From Discostella pseudostelligera (Eukaryota; Bacillariophyta; Thalassiosirophyceae; Thalassiosirales; Thalassiosiraceae), in contig JALLBK010000398.1 in assembly GCA_036940085.1 (NCBI GenBank), forward strand, positions 1-22,841: 22,841 nt of DNA. Reading direction: 5' to 3'. A program made the position numbers and the translations under genes. Under the pieces are notes generated by a model. The model worked only from the letters and a program-made list of their open reading frames with translations, searched no databases and was not told the origin of the DNA. Below are positions 1 to 9,479 of the stretch, in pieces (within the stretch, counting starts at the first letter, position 1; each line of letters starts with the position of its first letter).

Positions 1-507
1 TCATAAGTTAGTTGTTGCATCAATTCATCGATTACTTTCAATTCGACTCTTCATCAATTGTCCATCGTCCTTCGTCGTCGGTACATTACCTCCCAGTGGA
101 AGCATATCATCGGCTATTCACTCATCGCTCGCTCTTCCAGTATCTATGAATGATATTGGCGCTGATTAATGATGCTACGGTGTTGTTATCACGTGATGGG
201 GGTGGGTGACGAATGACGACTACGGCTACGGGAGGCGTCGGAAATGAAATCCAAATCCGGTGACGCCATGATGAGATGATGTTCCCGCCAAACTATTGAA
301 GTTCCCGCCAAAGACTCACATATGTAGGATTCTGTACTGTCTGTCCGTCGAATTTCCATCGAGCGAGATTGAGCGAAGGTGCATCTTTGTCGGCTTGGTG
401 GGAAAGCGCAGACTCAACGCATTGCTTGCTTTTTGGCGGCAGCGGCGGAACGATGAAGTACACATCCAATACACCAATAGCAATAGCATCCAATCTCGAT
501 AGTAACC
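1..507. other. Intergenic 5' region upstream of APH1
   Basis: I see no convincing gene here. It holds a CACGTG core at 190-195 and two identical TTCCCGCCAAA elements at 282-292 and 302-312, listed separately. Short frames in this stretch show no recognisable domain and overlap each other on both strands. Confidence 0.6.
282..312. promoter_or_regulatory. Tandem E2F-like sites upstream of APH1
   Basis: The 11-mer TTCCCGCCAAA occurs twice, starting at 282 and 302, exactly 20 bp apart. Its reverse complement TTTGGCGGGAA matches the classic E2F/DP consensus. The pair lies about 200 bp upstream of the APH1 ATG. The identity and spacing are seen directly; function as E2F sites is inferred. Confidence 0.5.
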
Positions 508-1711
508 ATGACAAGCCCCACTTTGATCTTCGGCGCCGTCCTCCTCGCCTTCTCACCCACCATATTTCTCCTCCTACACATTATCTTCCCCAAGCCGCAA
601 TTGGTCATTTTGGCAGTATGCGCTGCCTTCGCGTACCTCCCCTCGGCACTATTGTCATCATTGCTTTGGTTAATTGTTGATAAAGCCAGTGGGGGTGGTA
701 TATTGAATAGCGCAATTGGGAAATTGTTCGCATTGGCGGTACCGGGAGTAATCTGTCAAATGATATTGCGGAGTGTATATGTCATGGGGTATTTCAAGGT
801 GGAATCTGTGATACGAAAGAGTGTGGCCAAGCATGAGGAGGCTGCGGCGGCCTATGTCAATGGAACAAACAACAATGACAATAATAACAACAACAACAAC
901 AATAACAGCAGCAATGAGTCACCACATGCCGAAACCAACGCACTACAACTGCAACTCAATGACATTTCCTGCTCCCTAGCCTCTGGTTGTGGGTATGCAG
1001 TTATGCATTCCCTCTTTTTATATTGGGCAATGGTAGCTTCGGAATCCGGCGAGGCCAATAGTTATGATGGAGGGGGATCCTATGCCGGTGGTGGAGGGAG
1101 TACGGGCCATGGTGGAACTTTGTATCAAGAGAGTTGTGGTGAGTCTACATCATGTCACGTTGAACTATGTTTTGAAACTGCCTTGACCCATTGTCGTCAA
1201 GCAACAATGAACGAATATTGATGAAATGAATATTGATGAAATGCATTGATTAACTTTCCTTTTTATCTTTTCGACAGGAGGCATGCCCAGCTTACTCAAC
1301 AGTGCACTAATTGCCTGCATGTTCTCCATACTCGACGTAATGTGGATGATGCTCACCTTCTACGGAATGCGAAGACGATCATCACTACGAAACAATGTAT
1401 CAACAACAACAATTCAAGCGTTGCTCCGTGGTCTACTACCATTTCGTGGCTTTGATGATTCCACATCGGGTGGGAATGCCTCCATTATCTTTGTATCACT
1501 TTCGCACTTGGCAGCATCGTTGGTATTGGCACCGAATGCATATGAAGATGGTTGTAAAATTTCTTTGCCATTATTGGGAATGATCGTATTGTATGTGGGA
1601 AGTGTGTTAAGAGGAGTGTATGGATACTTTTTACCGGAAGATCAACGAAGGAGGATTCAGGGGATGCAATTGGGATTACGGGAGGTGGAACAGAGTCATC
1701 ATGTGGAGTAA
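508..1711 (+). CDS. APH1: APH-1-like gamma-secretase subunit (2 exons)
   Basis: Exons 508-1138 and 1278-1711; the intron 1139-1277 (GTGAGT...CGACAG, phase 1) gives a 354-residue protein. APH-1 is the polytopic scaffold subunit of gamma-secretase, which cleaves type I membrane proteins in endomembranes. The N-terminus (hydrophobic residues about 5-28 and 32-57) matches the first two APH-1 membrane segments. The exon 2 region around LDVMWMMLTFYGMRRR aligns without gaps to the human LHTFWGVVFFDACERRR segment, and a later SHLAAS matches SHLLTS. Two oddities are visible. The conserved His of the first segment is Asp230 here, while the second His is kept (His287). The GxxxGxxxG helix motif reads GxxxAxxxS (Gly160, Ala164, Ser168). 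Two low-complexity loops, Asn-rich 119-135 and Gly-rich 181-204, make it longer than usual. The ATG has A at -3. Alignments to human are from memory. Confidence 0.88.
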
Positions 1712-2208
1712 GAAAAAGATAGAGGAGAGAGCAGAATGAGGTGTGTGTAGCTTCGACCACTAGGTTCGTTTGCATCGATAATAGATATTATAAACAATGC
1801 CAATAGCATTGTTCCAGTTGGATTTGTAGTAGATTGGGTAGAAAGCAACGCTCGGTGCTGGTGAATGAGATGCTTCGAGCAGCTTCGAGCCGAAGTGTCA
1901 CGTGGCACCGTGGCACCGACGAGAGAAAGAATGGCGGGACGAGGGGGTGGACAGTCCAAATCGAGGGGCCGGACTGCTCTACGTACACACACTCAAAGTA
2001 CGTAATCTTTTGAAATTCAACGTAGGACTTCGTAAAAGTTTCGGAAAACCTTCCCTCCGACAAAAAGAAGGTCGGGCAACCGACACCATCGCGACCATGC
2101 ATGGCACACAAAAGCACAAGGGTCTTGCTGGATGGAGTCGGAAGGCAATTCTGGCAATAGGCTATGGTGCATCCAATTCAATTCCACTTTGAATGATCGA
2201 ACAATAAC
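1712..2208. other. Intergenic region between APH1 and the M8 protease
   Basis: No supported gene. It contains one CACGTG core at 1899-1904 within GTGTCACGTGGCACC, and a single GGCGGGA at 1933-1939. It probably holds the APH1 3' UTR and the promoter of the downstream protease. Confidence 0.5.
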
Positions 2209-5200
2209 ATGATAATCCATAGCGACGACGATTTCAATGAGCAACACCTTGGTGCTGTGGCTGTGGGAGGGCCATGGGTGGCAGGGAATAGTTTCAATTT
2301 CGCCATAGATTTAAATATCACTGCGACTGGTTGGCGCTGCGACTCCGACGATGATGACTCCGGCGACCATGATGGAAATGGTGGGAGACTGTGGCGGCGG
2401 CAGCAAGAGTCTTCGTTTGGGTTCGTAGAGTCTGCGCTGTCAAGTTCGTCCATGATGTCGGTAGTGACGTCGGCAGCACAATTACTAATAGAGTATGAGG
2501 GGCAGTCATCGCAAATTGAATCATCGACATCATCGTTTGCCAGCACCCGAGAAAGTTCAATTAAATCGAGGCCGCTTTCGTCGCTCCCAATTACTGCTAC
2601 TACTTCTATTACAACCATTGCTGAGGGGAGGAGACGTCGTTGTGGCACAATAAATTCATCGGCGGTGGCTCTATTTTCTTTCATGGTGCTGCTACTATCG
2701 GCTTCATCGCAATTCTCTTCACCGTCATCTTTCTTCGTAGATGCAGCAGTGGAAATACCGGAGGGTCTGCTTTTTGCATCAGAAATGAAAAATCATCAAC
2801 ACAATTCTGAATCACTCATTCGGGGTAGGACCAGTCGACTAGATTATAGTGAGAGGAAGCAACAACAATTGCATGATGATGATGATGATGACGATGACAG
2901 TGAGGTGCACCATCGTCGTTTGCATCCCATTCATCGAATCTATCGCGGCGATGGGGCACGCATCCGTCGACTCATGGAAGACCTTGAAAATTCATCTCCC
3001 TACTTTCAAACGGGAATACGTGGCGATCCCAATCATCAATTGCAGTATAAGAATCATCCCTTTGATAGAATGAGGCGGGAGAGGGAACGGAGGAGAGAAT
3101 TGCAGGGAGGCGAAGAAGGAGACGTTATCATGGAGGATGCATCGCGCAATCTTGAAGAAACTAACACATCCACCGATGGTGGTGATAATCCATTCCGCCC
3201 CATTCGCATTCATTTAGACACCACAGCCATCGATGCCGAACGTACCGAGTCGAACGGTGCTCAAATTGATTTTGTCAAAGATATCATCCTACCACGCATG
3301 CGTGACTTTTGGGCTTCGGCATTAAGTGTCGTACCAGTCGAGGGAAATGTTGTCATTAGTTCCGCCGATTTGATGGGACGATTGTATTGTGGTGATACCG
3401 AGTTTAGTAAGGTACCATCAACGCATATTAGTGAGGGTGTCGCGAATACAGATTTGATATTGTATGTGAGTGGTGCCCCGAGTGCACGATTTTGTGGACC
3501 AACCACTTTGGCGGTGGCGGTGGCGTGTAATTTTGATCAGGTGAGTGAAATAATGAACGAGAGAGAGAGAGAAGGAGTCGTTCCAAAAGATTGATGTGTG
3601 CACCTTCACTAACCATGTTGGGATGTTACTTCATTCTCTCTATCAGTTCGATCGACCCACCGCCGGTGCCATCAACTTCTGCCTCGATCAAATCGACTTC
3701 AAATCCGACGGTACAGTCTCAGAGAGCATAACACAAGACAACGTCGATGTGGCAATCCACGAGGCGGCACATGTCTTGGGGATGAGCTCTAACTCCTATC
3801 GCTTCTTTTGGGATCCCGACACGGGTACAGAGCGCACACCTCGACCATTCTACGACCAGTCAGTAATTTGTGTCGATGGTGTTGAACGCACTACCGTCCT
3901 ACCGGCTGAAAATACAATGAAGTTCTTTATTGCCACATCTGGTCAGCGATATGCATCGATTGTTACACCACGGGCTACCACCGTTGCTCGGAATCAATTC
4001 GATTGTCAGGATTTGGAGGGTGCACAATTGGAGAATCAACCGACTGGTGAGGATTCCTGCACTGGAGATCATTGGGATGAGAGGATGTTCTACCCCGAAT
4101 CATTGAGTGGGGTTATTTCGCCGACTACCAATTTCTTGAGTCCGGTTACCTTGGCACTGTTGGAGGATTCGGGATGGTATATGGCGAATTATACCAAGTC
4201 GAATGTCAGCCCGTGGGGTGAGTCTGCATTGAATGATTGCGTTCGCTCGCTATTGCTTGCTTGCTTCATCCTCTTGCCAACACATTGTGTCTCAATATTC
4301 AAAATCTTGTCGTCATCATCAGGACATGGAGTTGGTTGTGACTTTATAACCTCTCCCTGCCTCGTCGGAGGGGGCAATGGACGTGATGGAATCATTCCCT
4401 CCTACTCTAAGGGGTTCTTCTGTAACAAGGCGTCTAGTAGGGGATGCAGTCCGGGCAACACTCATAAGATGGCATGTACGGTCATTGACTACAGCCTTCG
4501 CGGAGAGTATTTACCTCCACAGCAATTTCAATACTTCAACGATGTAAATGTCGGTGGACCTCGGGAGGCCGACTACTGTCCCGTCTACGGCTCAGTCTAC
4601 TCTGGGCTGAAGCCCGCGGCATTGGATTGTAGTATCGCCAGCAACGAGGGTGCTATTGATCTCATTTACAGTGAGGAGTATGGGGATAATAGCATGTGCT
4701 TTGAAACCACGTCCGGCGAGGGTCGATGTTACAGTGCGCGGTGCATATATGAGGATTTCAATTTACAGCTCCAGGTCGATGGGAAGTGGTACACTTGTAC
4801 CGAGGACTTTCAGCAGATTGAAGTCAGCACCTTTAGTGGAACGTTCGGAACGACAGTCACCTGCCCAAGGTGAGTATCAGTTTGTGCGTTATCTGTGCCC
4901 ACAGTATCGTTGTCCGAATGCAACATCTCACCGTCGTTGCACGATTCTTTTGTTTCAATAATGTCTCTAAGGCTTAGCAGTGTTTGTCCAGATATGTTTT
5001 GTCCAGTGAACTGCGCTGGCCGTGGCAAATGCATCTTCGGACAAACGAGTGGCACGAATATCACCCGACCACGATGTGAATGCTTCGATGAGACAGATAA
5101 ATCTGTGGGATGTTCCGATACTTTCGTTTTGGATGGAAAGTATCTGCGAGATGGAAATGGCTTAACTGACAATCTGAAGACAAATTTCTTCGAACCACTC

Positions 5201-5365
5201 ATTGCCGTATTTGTGGACCATCCGGATACATGGACCACGGCGAGTTGGGCGTGGGCCGCGGCATTGTTTGTTGTCTTCCTGCTGATGATATTGTGCATCT
5301 GCTCGAGCTTTTGGCCCGAGAAAAAGAAGCCAAAGGCTAGGGTTCAGACACGGTTTGCGGTATGA
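2209..5365 (+). CDS. Leishmanolysin-like (M8) membrane metalloprotease (4 exons)
   Basis: Exons 2209-3540, 3647-4217, 4323-4869 and 4981-5365 join in frame to 944 residues; the introns are 106, 105 and 111 nt, each with a GTGAGT donor. M8 proteases are zinc endopeptidases at the cell surface or in secretory compartments. Family marks, in order: FDRPTAGAINFC; the zinc motif HEAAHVLG (His482, Glu483, His486); the probable third ligand in DHWDER (His586); PWGHGVGCDF across the second junction; a Cys-rich EGF-like stretch (about 818-865); and a C-terminal membrane helix (about 905-928) followed by a basic tail. The Met-turn position seems to be Leu597 (PESLSG, where ELMTG-type sequence is usual). 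The N-terminus is uncertain: the only signal-like hydrophobic run (about 150-166, after RRRR) lies far from Met1. A start at the Met82/83 pair, a type II anchor or an unseen 5' intron are alternatives. Confidence 0.87.
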
Positions 5366-5568
5366 GACATACGAAGCACTCTTTGGCAACTGGCATGATT
5401 GGTTGTGATATAGTTCAGACATAAGAACTGTTTAGAGATTGGTGATTATGCATCAATAATTATCAACGATGAATTGAGCCTCCGTTGTTATTTGTCTCCT
5501 ATTGCCGAAAGCAGCTGCACCATCATTGAAGTGGTTTATTGTTGCTATGTAATACGCCGGTCGGTTTA
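5366..5568. other. Short convergent spacer
   Basis: This is the 203 bp between the stop codons of the converging M8 protease and methyltransferase genes. It is AT-rich and must hold both 3' ends. No other feature is seen. Confidence 0.5.
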
Positions 5569-7293
5569 CTACTTCTTCCTTGCTACGCAGTGAACGCAAT
5601 CGTAACAAACCTTCATCATGCTCCGTCCATCCATTGTGTAATGTGTGGGAATATTCATTTCCTCTTCCAGGATGTCAAAACCGCATTGGACAATCATGTA
5701 TCGAACTTCTTCCCACGTGTAATCGATGCTCGTGAGATATCGAGAATCAAGGTGTTTATTCCGCTCCTGATATGCATTGCCATTGCCACTATTGTTGTTT
5801 GATAAACCGATATCATCATCTCCGGGGAGCAATCCTCCATGTCCTGACCAATGATACATGAGCGGCCCGCAGTGGACGAATAAACCTCCTTCCTCAAGCA
5901 TGTGATATATTGTGATTAGATAATGTGGAAGAGAAGGTGCCGTATCAATGAAGAAGGAGCAGACTACGGCATGGAACTTCTTGGTCGACTCAGGGTGGTG
6001 ATGATGACGACTCGGATGATGATGATGCAATAACCGATCCTTGCCAGGCAAATGATGAGAGTACAAATGCAAGAACTCTCCAGCCAACATGGTAAACTCT
6101 GGCAGTTCACATTCATCATCCAAATTAGAATGGTCAATATCCGTAGGATCCACATCTGGAACAATAACGGTGCGTATCTGATCACGAAAGGATAACACAT
6201 TTTTCGTCTCTGCTAACCATGGACTAATTCTAAACTGTTGGAAAGAGTTGCGTCCGCCACCATCACCGTCTCCCCCTTCTGCTTCTCCTCCACACCCATT
6301 CAAGATGAAATCACTCGCCAATAACATGGGTAATGAGAAATCACTTCCCTGAACAGAATATCCCCTAGAATATATCTCCCATGCAAGTCGTCCTAATCCT
6401 GAGCCTGGTACAGCGACTCGATGCGGTGTTGGTATTGTTGCTGCTGTTTTTCTTGTCCCATGAGGATCATCGACATCTTCCAACTCTTGATCATCTTCTG
6501 TATTTGATGCAGCATCAACATCACCGCTACTACTACCAGCAGCAGGACGATGGTGGTGTTGTTCACGTGCACCATCCCCACTCCTCCTCCTCCTACTCAG
6601 TGGTAAATATCGTTCAAATGCCCCAATAATTTTATTATACACGACACTCCGTTCCTCTTGTCCCTCGGTAGACCAATCTCGTGCTACGCTTTTTAGTACA
6701 GAATCGATTTTGGATATTCGATCTTCCGTTGTCCATTCTATAGTGCCGATATCATTCTCCATTTGTCCATCATCGTCATCATCGTCAGTTCTGCTGCACA
6801 CGTGTTTTTGTTTTTGTTCATGCTGATGTTGCTGCTGGTACTGTCTACTATTGCGCCACCTCCGTACAGCATCTTGGGAGGTCTCCTGATTCGAATATTT
6901 CAATATATTATCCAAGAAGTATTGATTGCGTATAGTCGCTGCGGAGAAATCCTGTTGGTACTGAAGATATTCCGGTGTGTTTTTGCCTGCTGGTTGGAGA
7001 GACGGTGGCAATATTGATTCCAGTGTAGGGTGTTGGTGAACTGATGTAGTGCTACCTGCTCCGTCTGTATTGGTATTGGTATTGGTATTGACATTGGCAG
7101 GTTCATCGCATAGGAGCAAATTTATCAAACGACGATTCACTCCCCGCTGTCGAGTTTGATGGAAGGTAGCATATTGTTGATAGGATTGAATGACCTGTTG
7201 GAAATGCTGCGCTTCTTCAACATCATTACTGTTTGATTGAGATTGTTGGGCACCAAGCGGCAGCGAGGAGGTAGAGATGTCGTCGTGATCCAT
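5569..7293 (-). CDS. CARNMT1: Carnosine N-methyltransferase-like (N2227 family) SAM enzyme
   Basis: Single exon, 574 residues from the ATG at 7293 (the frame stays open a few codons upstream without another ATG). Family members transfer a methyl group from S-adenosylmethionine to a histidine-imidazole nitrogen; the human enzyme makes anserine from carnosine. The SAM-binding motif VAVPGSGLGRLAWE sits at about 293-306, followed by GYSVQGSDFSLPML. Further family landmarks are PDVDP (about 379-383), FTMLAGEF, SFFIDTA (about 446-452), GPLMYHW (about 476-482), and the end motif SMMKVCYDCVHC. By recall of the human enzyme, the substrate-contacting Asp in FFIDTA, the His in GPLxYH and the Tyr before the acidic residue near the C-terminus are all kept. 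It is longer than the human protein (about 409 residues) because of low-complexity insertions rich in Gln, Asn, Asp and His. Whether carnosine is its real substrate in an alga is unknown. Confidence 0.88.
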   Translation of the reverse strand: MDHDDISTSSLPLGAQQSQSNSNDVEEAQHFQQVIQSYQQYATFHQTRQRGVNRRLINLLLCDEPANVNTNTNTNTDGAGSTTSVHQHPTLESILPPSLQPAGKNTPEYLQYQQDFSAATIRNQYFLDNILKYSNQETSQDAVRRWRNSRQYQQQHQHEQKQKHVCSRTDDDDDDGQMENDIGTIEWTTEDRISKIDSVLKSVARDWSTEGQEERSVVYNKIIGAFERYLPLSRRRRSGDGAREQHHHRPAAGSSSGDVDAASNTEDDQELEDVDDPHGTRKTAATIPTPHRVAVPGSGLGRLAWEIYSRGYSVQGSDFSLPMLLASDFILNGCGGEAEGGDGDGGGRNSFQQFRISPWLAETKNVLSFRDQIRTVIVPDVDPTDIDHSNLDDECELPEFTMLAGEFLHLYSHHLPGKDRLLHHHHPSRHHHHPESTKKFHAVVCSFFIDTAPSLPHYLITIYHMLEEGGLFVHCGPLMYHWSGHGGLLPGDDDIGLSNNNSGNGNAYQERNKHLDSRYLTSIDYTWEEVRYMIVQCGFDILEEEMNIPTHYTMDGRSMMKVCYDCVHCVARKK

Positions 7294-7902
7294 TGCGAGC
7301 AAGAGAGATGCTGCTTTGCGGACTGATTTTATTGTCCGAACAAGCTGATGGACGACAGAGAATGCTATTATTTGGTGGTCGCTATGCCGTAGGTTGCTTG
7401 ACGGCGTGGGGGATGGTGGTTACGGTCAAGGGCAAATACAGAGAACTGACAGGTACTGCCACGTGGAAGATGGATGCACATCATTGACCCTCACTGCCAC
7501 GTGGAATGTGAGTTCGGATACCACGTTGACGACTATTGACGATGCTCGACCGACAAAGAGTGCTGAGTGTCTCCACTTGACTGCCTGAACCATCAATATC
7601 TACTCCAGAAATGATGTTTGCTATTGGTGATGCTGTTGAGATGATACCAGGACGTATTCAGTATGTTAAAGTTGTTGTTGTTGTTACCAATGAGTACGAG
7701 CACATATCTTCTTCTGCAAAATGATAAATGATTAACGTCGACAATCTCTTACTAAATGAACTCAATCTCTGTACAATATAGCAATTGACGTCTACCATTC
7801 CCAACGATCAATAATTTCGATGAAACACAATACCGCCCAATATCATCCAAACTATCTCCCTGTTACGAGAGGGTGTTAATAGTTGATAGCGCGGGTCAAT
7901 TT
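7294..7902. other. Intergenic region 5' of the methyltransferase gene
   Basis: No supported gene. The part next to 7293 is the presumed promoter of the methyltransferase and holds two CCACGTGGAA boxes. The part next to 7903 is the 3' flank of the coiled-coil paralogue A and is AT-rich. Confidence 0.5.
7459..7506. promoter_or_regulatory. Two CCACGTGGAA boxes (G-box palindromes)
   Basis: GCCACGTGGAA occurs at 7458-7468 and again at 7496-7506, 38 bp apart and about 165-215 bp upstream of the methyltransferase ATG. The CACGTG core is the typical site of bHLH and bZIP factors. The presence of the boxes is seen; function is inferred. Confidence 0.4.
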
Positions 7903-8808
7903 CTACCAACGATTCTTCTTCTTCCTCCTCTTCTTCTCACTGGGCGCCAACGACGATGATATTCCATCGACCACAGTATCCAGTAATTTCTCGAATTTAT
8001 CACTCCACGTCTCAACATAGTAGCCGTCACTACTACTATCCATGCTGTCAGTAGAGCTGTCGCACCTCGAACTGTTGGCAACACCGTTGTTGCATCCTCG
8101 GTTATTAACGTTGTACGAATTTCGTTTTGGTGCAATGTAGTTGCTTCTTCTGACCGGTAGTGCTGACATACTTTGATGCGTGCGGTGTGTTCTGCAACTG
8201 CGAGTGTCGGACGCAGGTGCAGATGCAGCTGCCATCATACGTTCTCTCTTCAGCTGAAGTGTCATTTGTTCTCTCCGAAGCTGAAGCTCCACCTCCATTT
8301 GCTGTCGCAGTTGCTGTTGCAGCTGTTGTTGCTTTTTGATATTTTCGAGTTCTCGTTGCTTCTGATGCGCACTTGTCATACATTCGAACCTGAAATGTTG
8401 CTCCGACTTTTCGGATTGGAGCATATCCCTCTTCCTTTGGATTTCGATATTGTCCTTCATAATCTTCTTCCGGTAACGCTCTTTTGCCTGTTCTATTTTT
8501 TTCAGTTCCTTCCTTGCGGCGCGTGCTTTCATTTGGTCGTACATGGAATTGACGGTGACGACATGTTGTTGCTGTTTCGATGCGAGCTTGGAGTTCGTCG
8601 GATAGGTGTAGTACTCGTGAGACACTTCACCGGCAACCTCAAATTCGGAAAGATCCAGTTGTGGATAGTTCTCCTCTTCCGTCTCATCACTCGTTTCCGA
8701 GAGTGTGACCTCGAGATTGCGATGCTCATCTTTGAATGACTTTTCAGTGCAGACTGGAAACAGCAGCTCCTCAATGAATGCTTCAACTTTTTCCTGATAG
8801 GGTGGCAT
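7903..8808 (-). CDS. Unrecognised coiled-coil protein, tandem paralogue A
   Basis: I do not recognise this family. It is a single exon of 301 residues from the ATG at 8808 (A at -3); the frame is open further upstream but has no earlier ATG, and starting here lines the N-terminus up gaplessly with paralogue B. Visible parts: an N-terminal block (KVEAFIEELLFPVCTEK, 7-23); an acidic stretch (about 28-60); a long charged, Gln-rich coiled coil (about 90-200); a Ser/Asp-rich segment starting CDSST (249-253); then YY...DKFEKLLD and a strongly basic tail EKKRRKKKNRW. The N- and C-terminal blocks recur in the next gene on the same strand. The basic tail could be a nuclear localisation signal or nucleic-acid contact, but no function can be assigned. 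Confidence 0.8.
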   Translation of the reverse strand: MPPYQEKVEAFIEELLFPVCTEKSFKDEHRNLEVTLSETSDETEEENYPQLDLSEFEVAGEVSHEYYTYPTNSKLASKQQQHVVTVNSMYDQMKARAARKELKKIEQAKERYRKKIMKDNIEIQRKRDMLQSEKSEQHFRFECMTSAHQKQRELENIKKQQQLQQQLRQQMEVELQLRREQMTLQLKRERMMAAASAPASDTRSCRTHRTHQSMSALPVRRSNYIAPKRNSYNVNNRGCNNGVANSSRCDSSTDSMDSSSDGYYVETWSDKFEKLLDTVVDGISSSLAPSEKKRRKKKNRW

Positions 8809-9479
8809 AATTTCTCCGGAGAATTTCCATCGACTGTATGATGACAATTATTATCGTTGCTCAATAGAGGCCAAAAAATTATAAAAAGTAACAAAGGCCT
8901 AATATTAATATTATGAGTTGTGTCATGGCGATGGTGATGTTGTTGTTGATGATGGTGGAGAATGGTGACGGTGAACGGAAATGGTGCTGGTATCTAGACG
9001 ATCGATTATGGTTGTGGTAGATATCGAGAAGATGGTGATGGTGATGCTCCCTAAATAATACTCCAAGTCTCTTGTGGAGGGAAATTTCATTTTGGAAGTT
9101 TCTTGCGAGCAAATTTTCTGATGACGAGCCCACGGGTTCCACCGTTGAGTACTCAGCGCGCCAAAAGCTTGACATCGTTCCTCTGCCTCCTGCCTCATAC
9201 ATTCACCCGTCACCCTCACCTTGCCATCATCACCGACACCCGACACCATCACCGACCACCAACCACCATCGCCGTCATGAATGTTTCTGCCGTACCACGC
9301 ATTGGTATCGTGGTATTGAAGGAATTGATTACTAAACACGTTATTCGTTAGTAGTATAGTATGTCCAAGAAGACGATTTCATTTCTGTACGATTTCAATT
9401 ACAACATGACGACACAGCAGCCAGCAGCACAGCACAGCACAGCACTGTGCAATACGAGGAAACATGTAGTTTTCTGCCT
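8809..9479. other. Intergenic region between paralogues A and B
   Basis: No supported gene. It serves as the promoter side of paralogue A and the 3' side of paralogue B. It holds GGTGATGGTGATG-type simple repeats (about 8925-9050) and a CAGCA-rich stretch (about 9415-9450) ending in a small inverted repeat GCACAG-CA-CTGTGC. Confidence 0.45.

Noticed and set aside
1902..2192. Small plus-strand frame between APH1 and the protease
   Set aside because: It lacks an ATG with any supporting context, homology or codon pattern, and overlaps frames on the opposite strand.
2178..2684. Minus-strand frame of 168 codons opposite the M8 protease N-terminus
   Set aside because: No domain and low complexity. 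The plus strand continues into the conserved protease, though this N-terminal part is the least certain part of that gene.
8173..8739. Plus-strand Leu/Phe-rich frame looking like a membrane protein
   Set aside because: It is antisense to the charged coiled coil of paralogue A; Glu/Lys/Gln codons read backwards as Leu/Phe. Paralogue A is supported by its similarity to paralogue B.
9415..9450. CAGCA-rich stretch with inverted repeat GCACAG/CTGTGC as a terminator or small RNA
   Set aside because: The stem is only 6 bp, the context is eukaryotic, and simple CAGCA repetition explains it.
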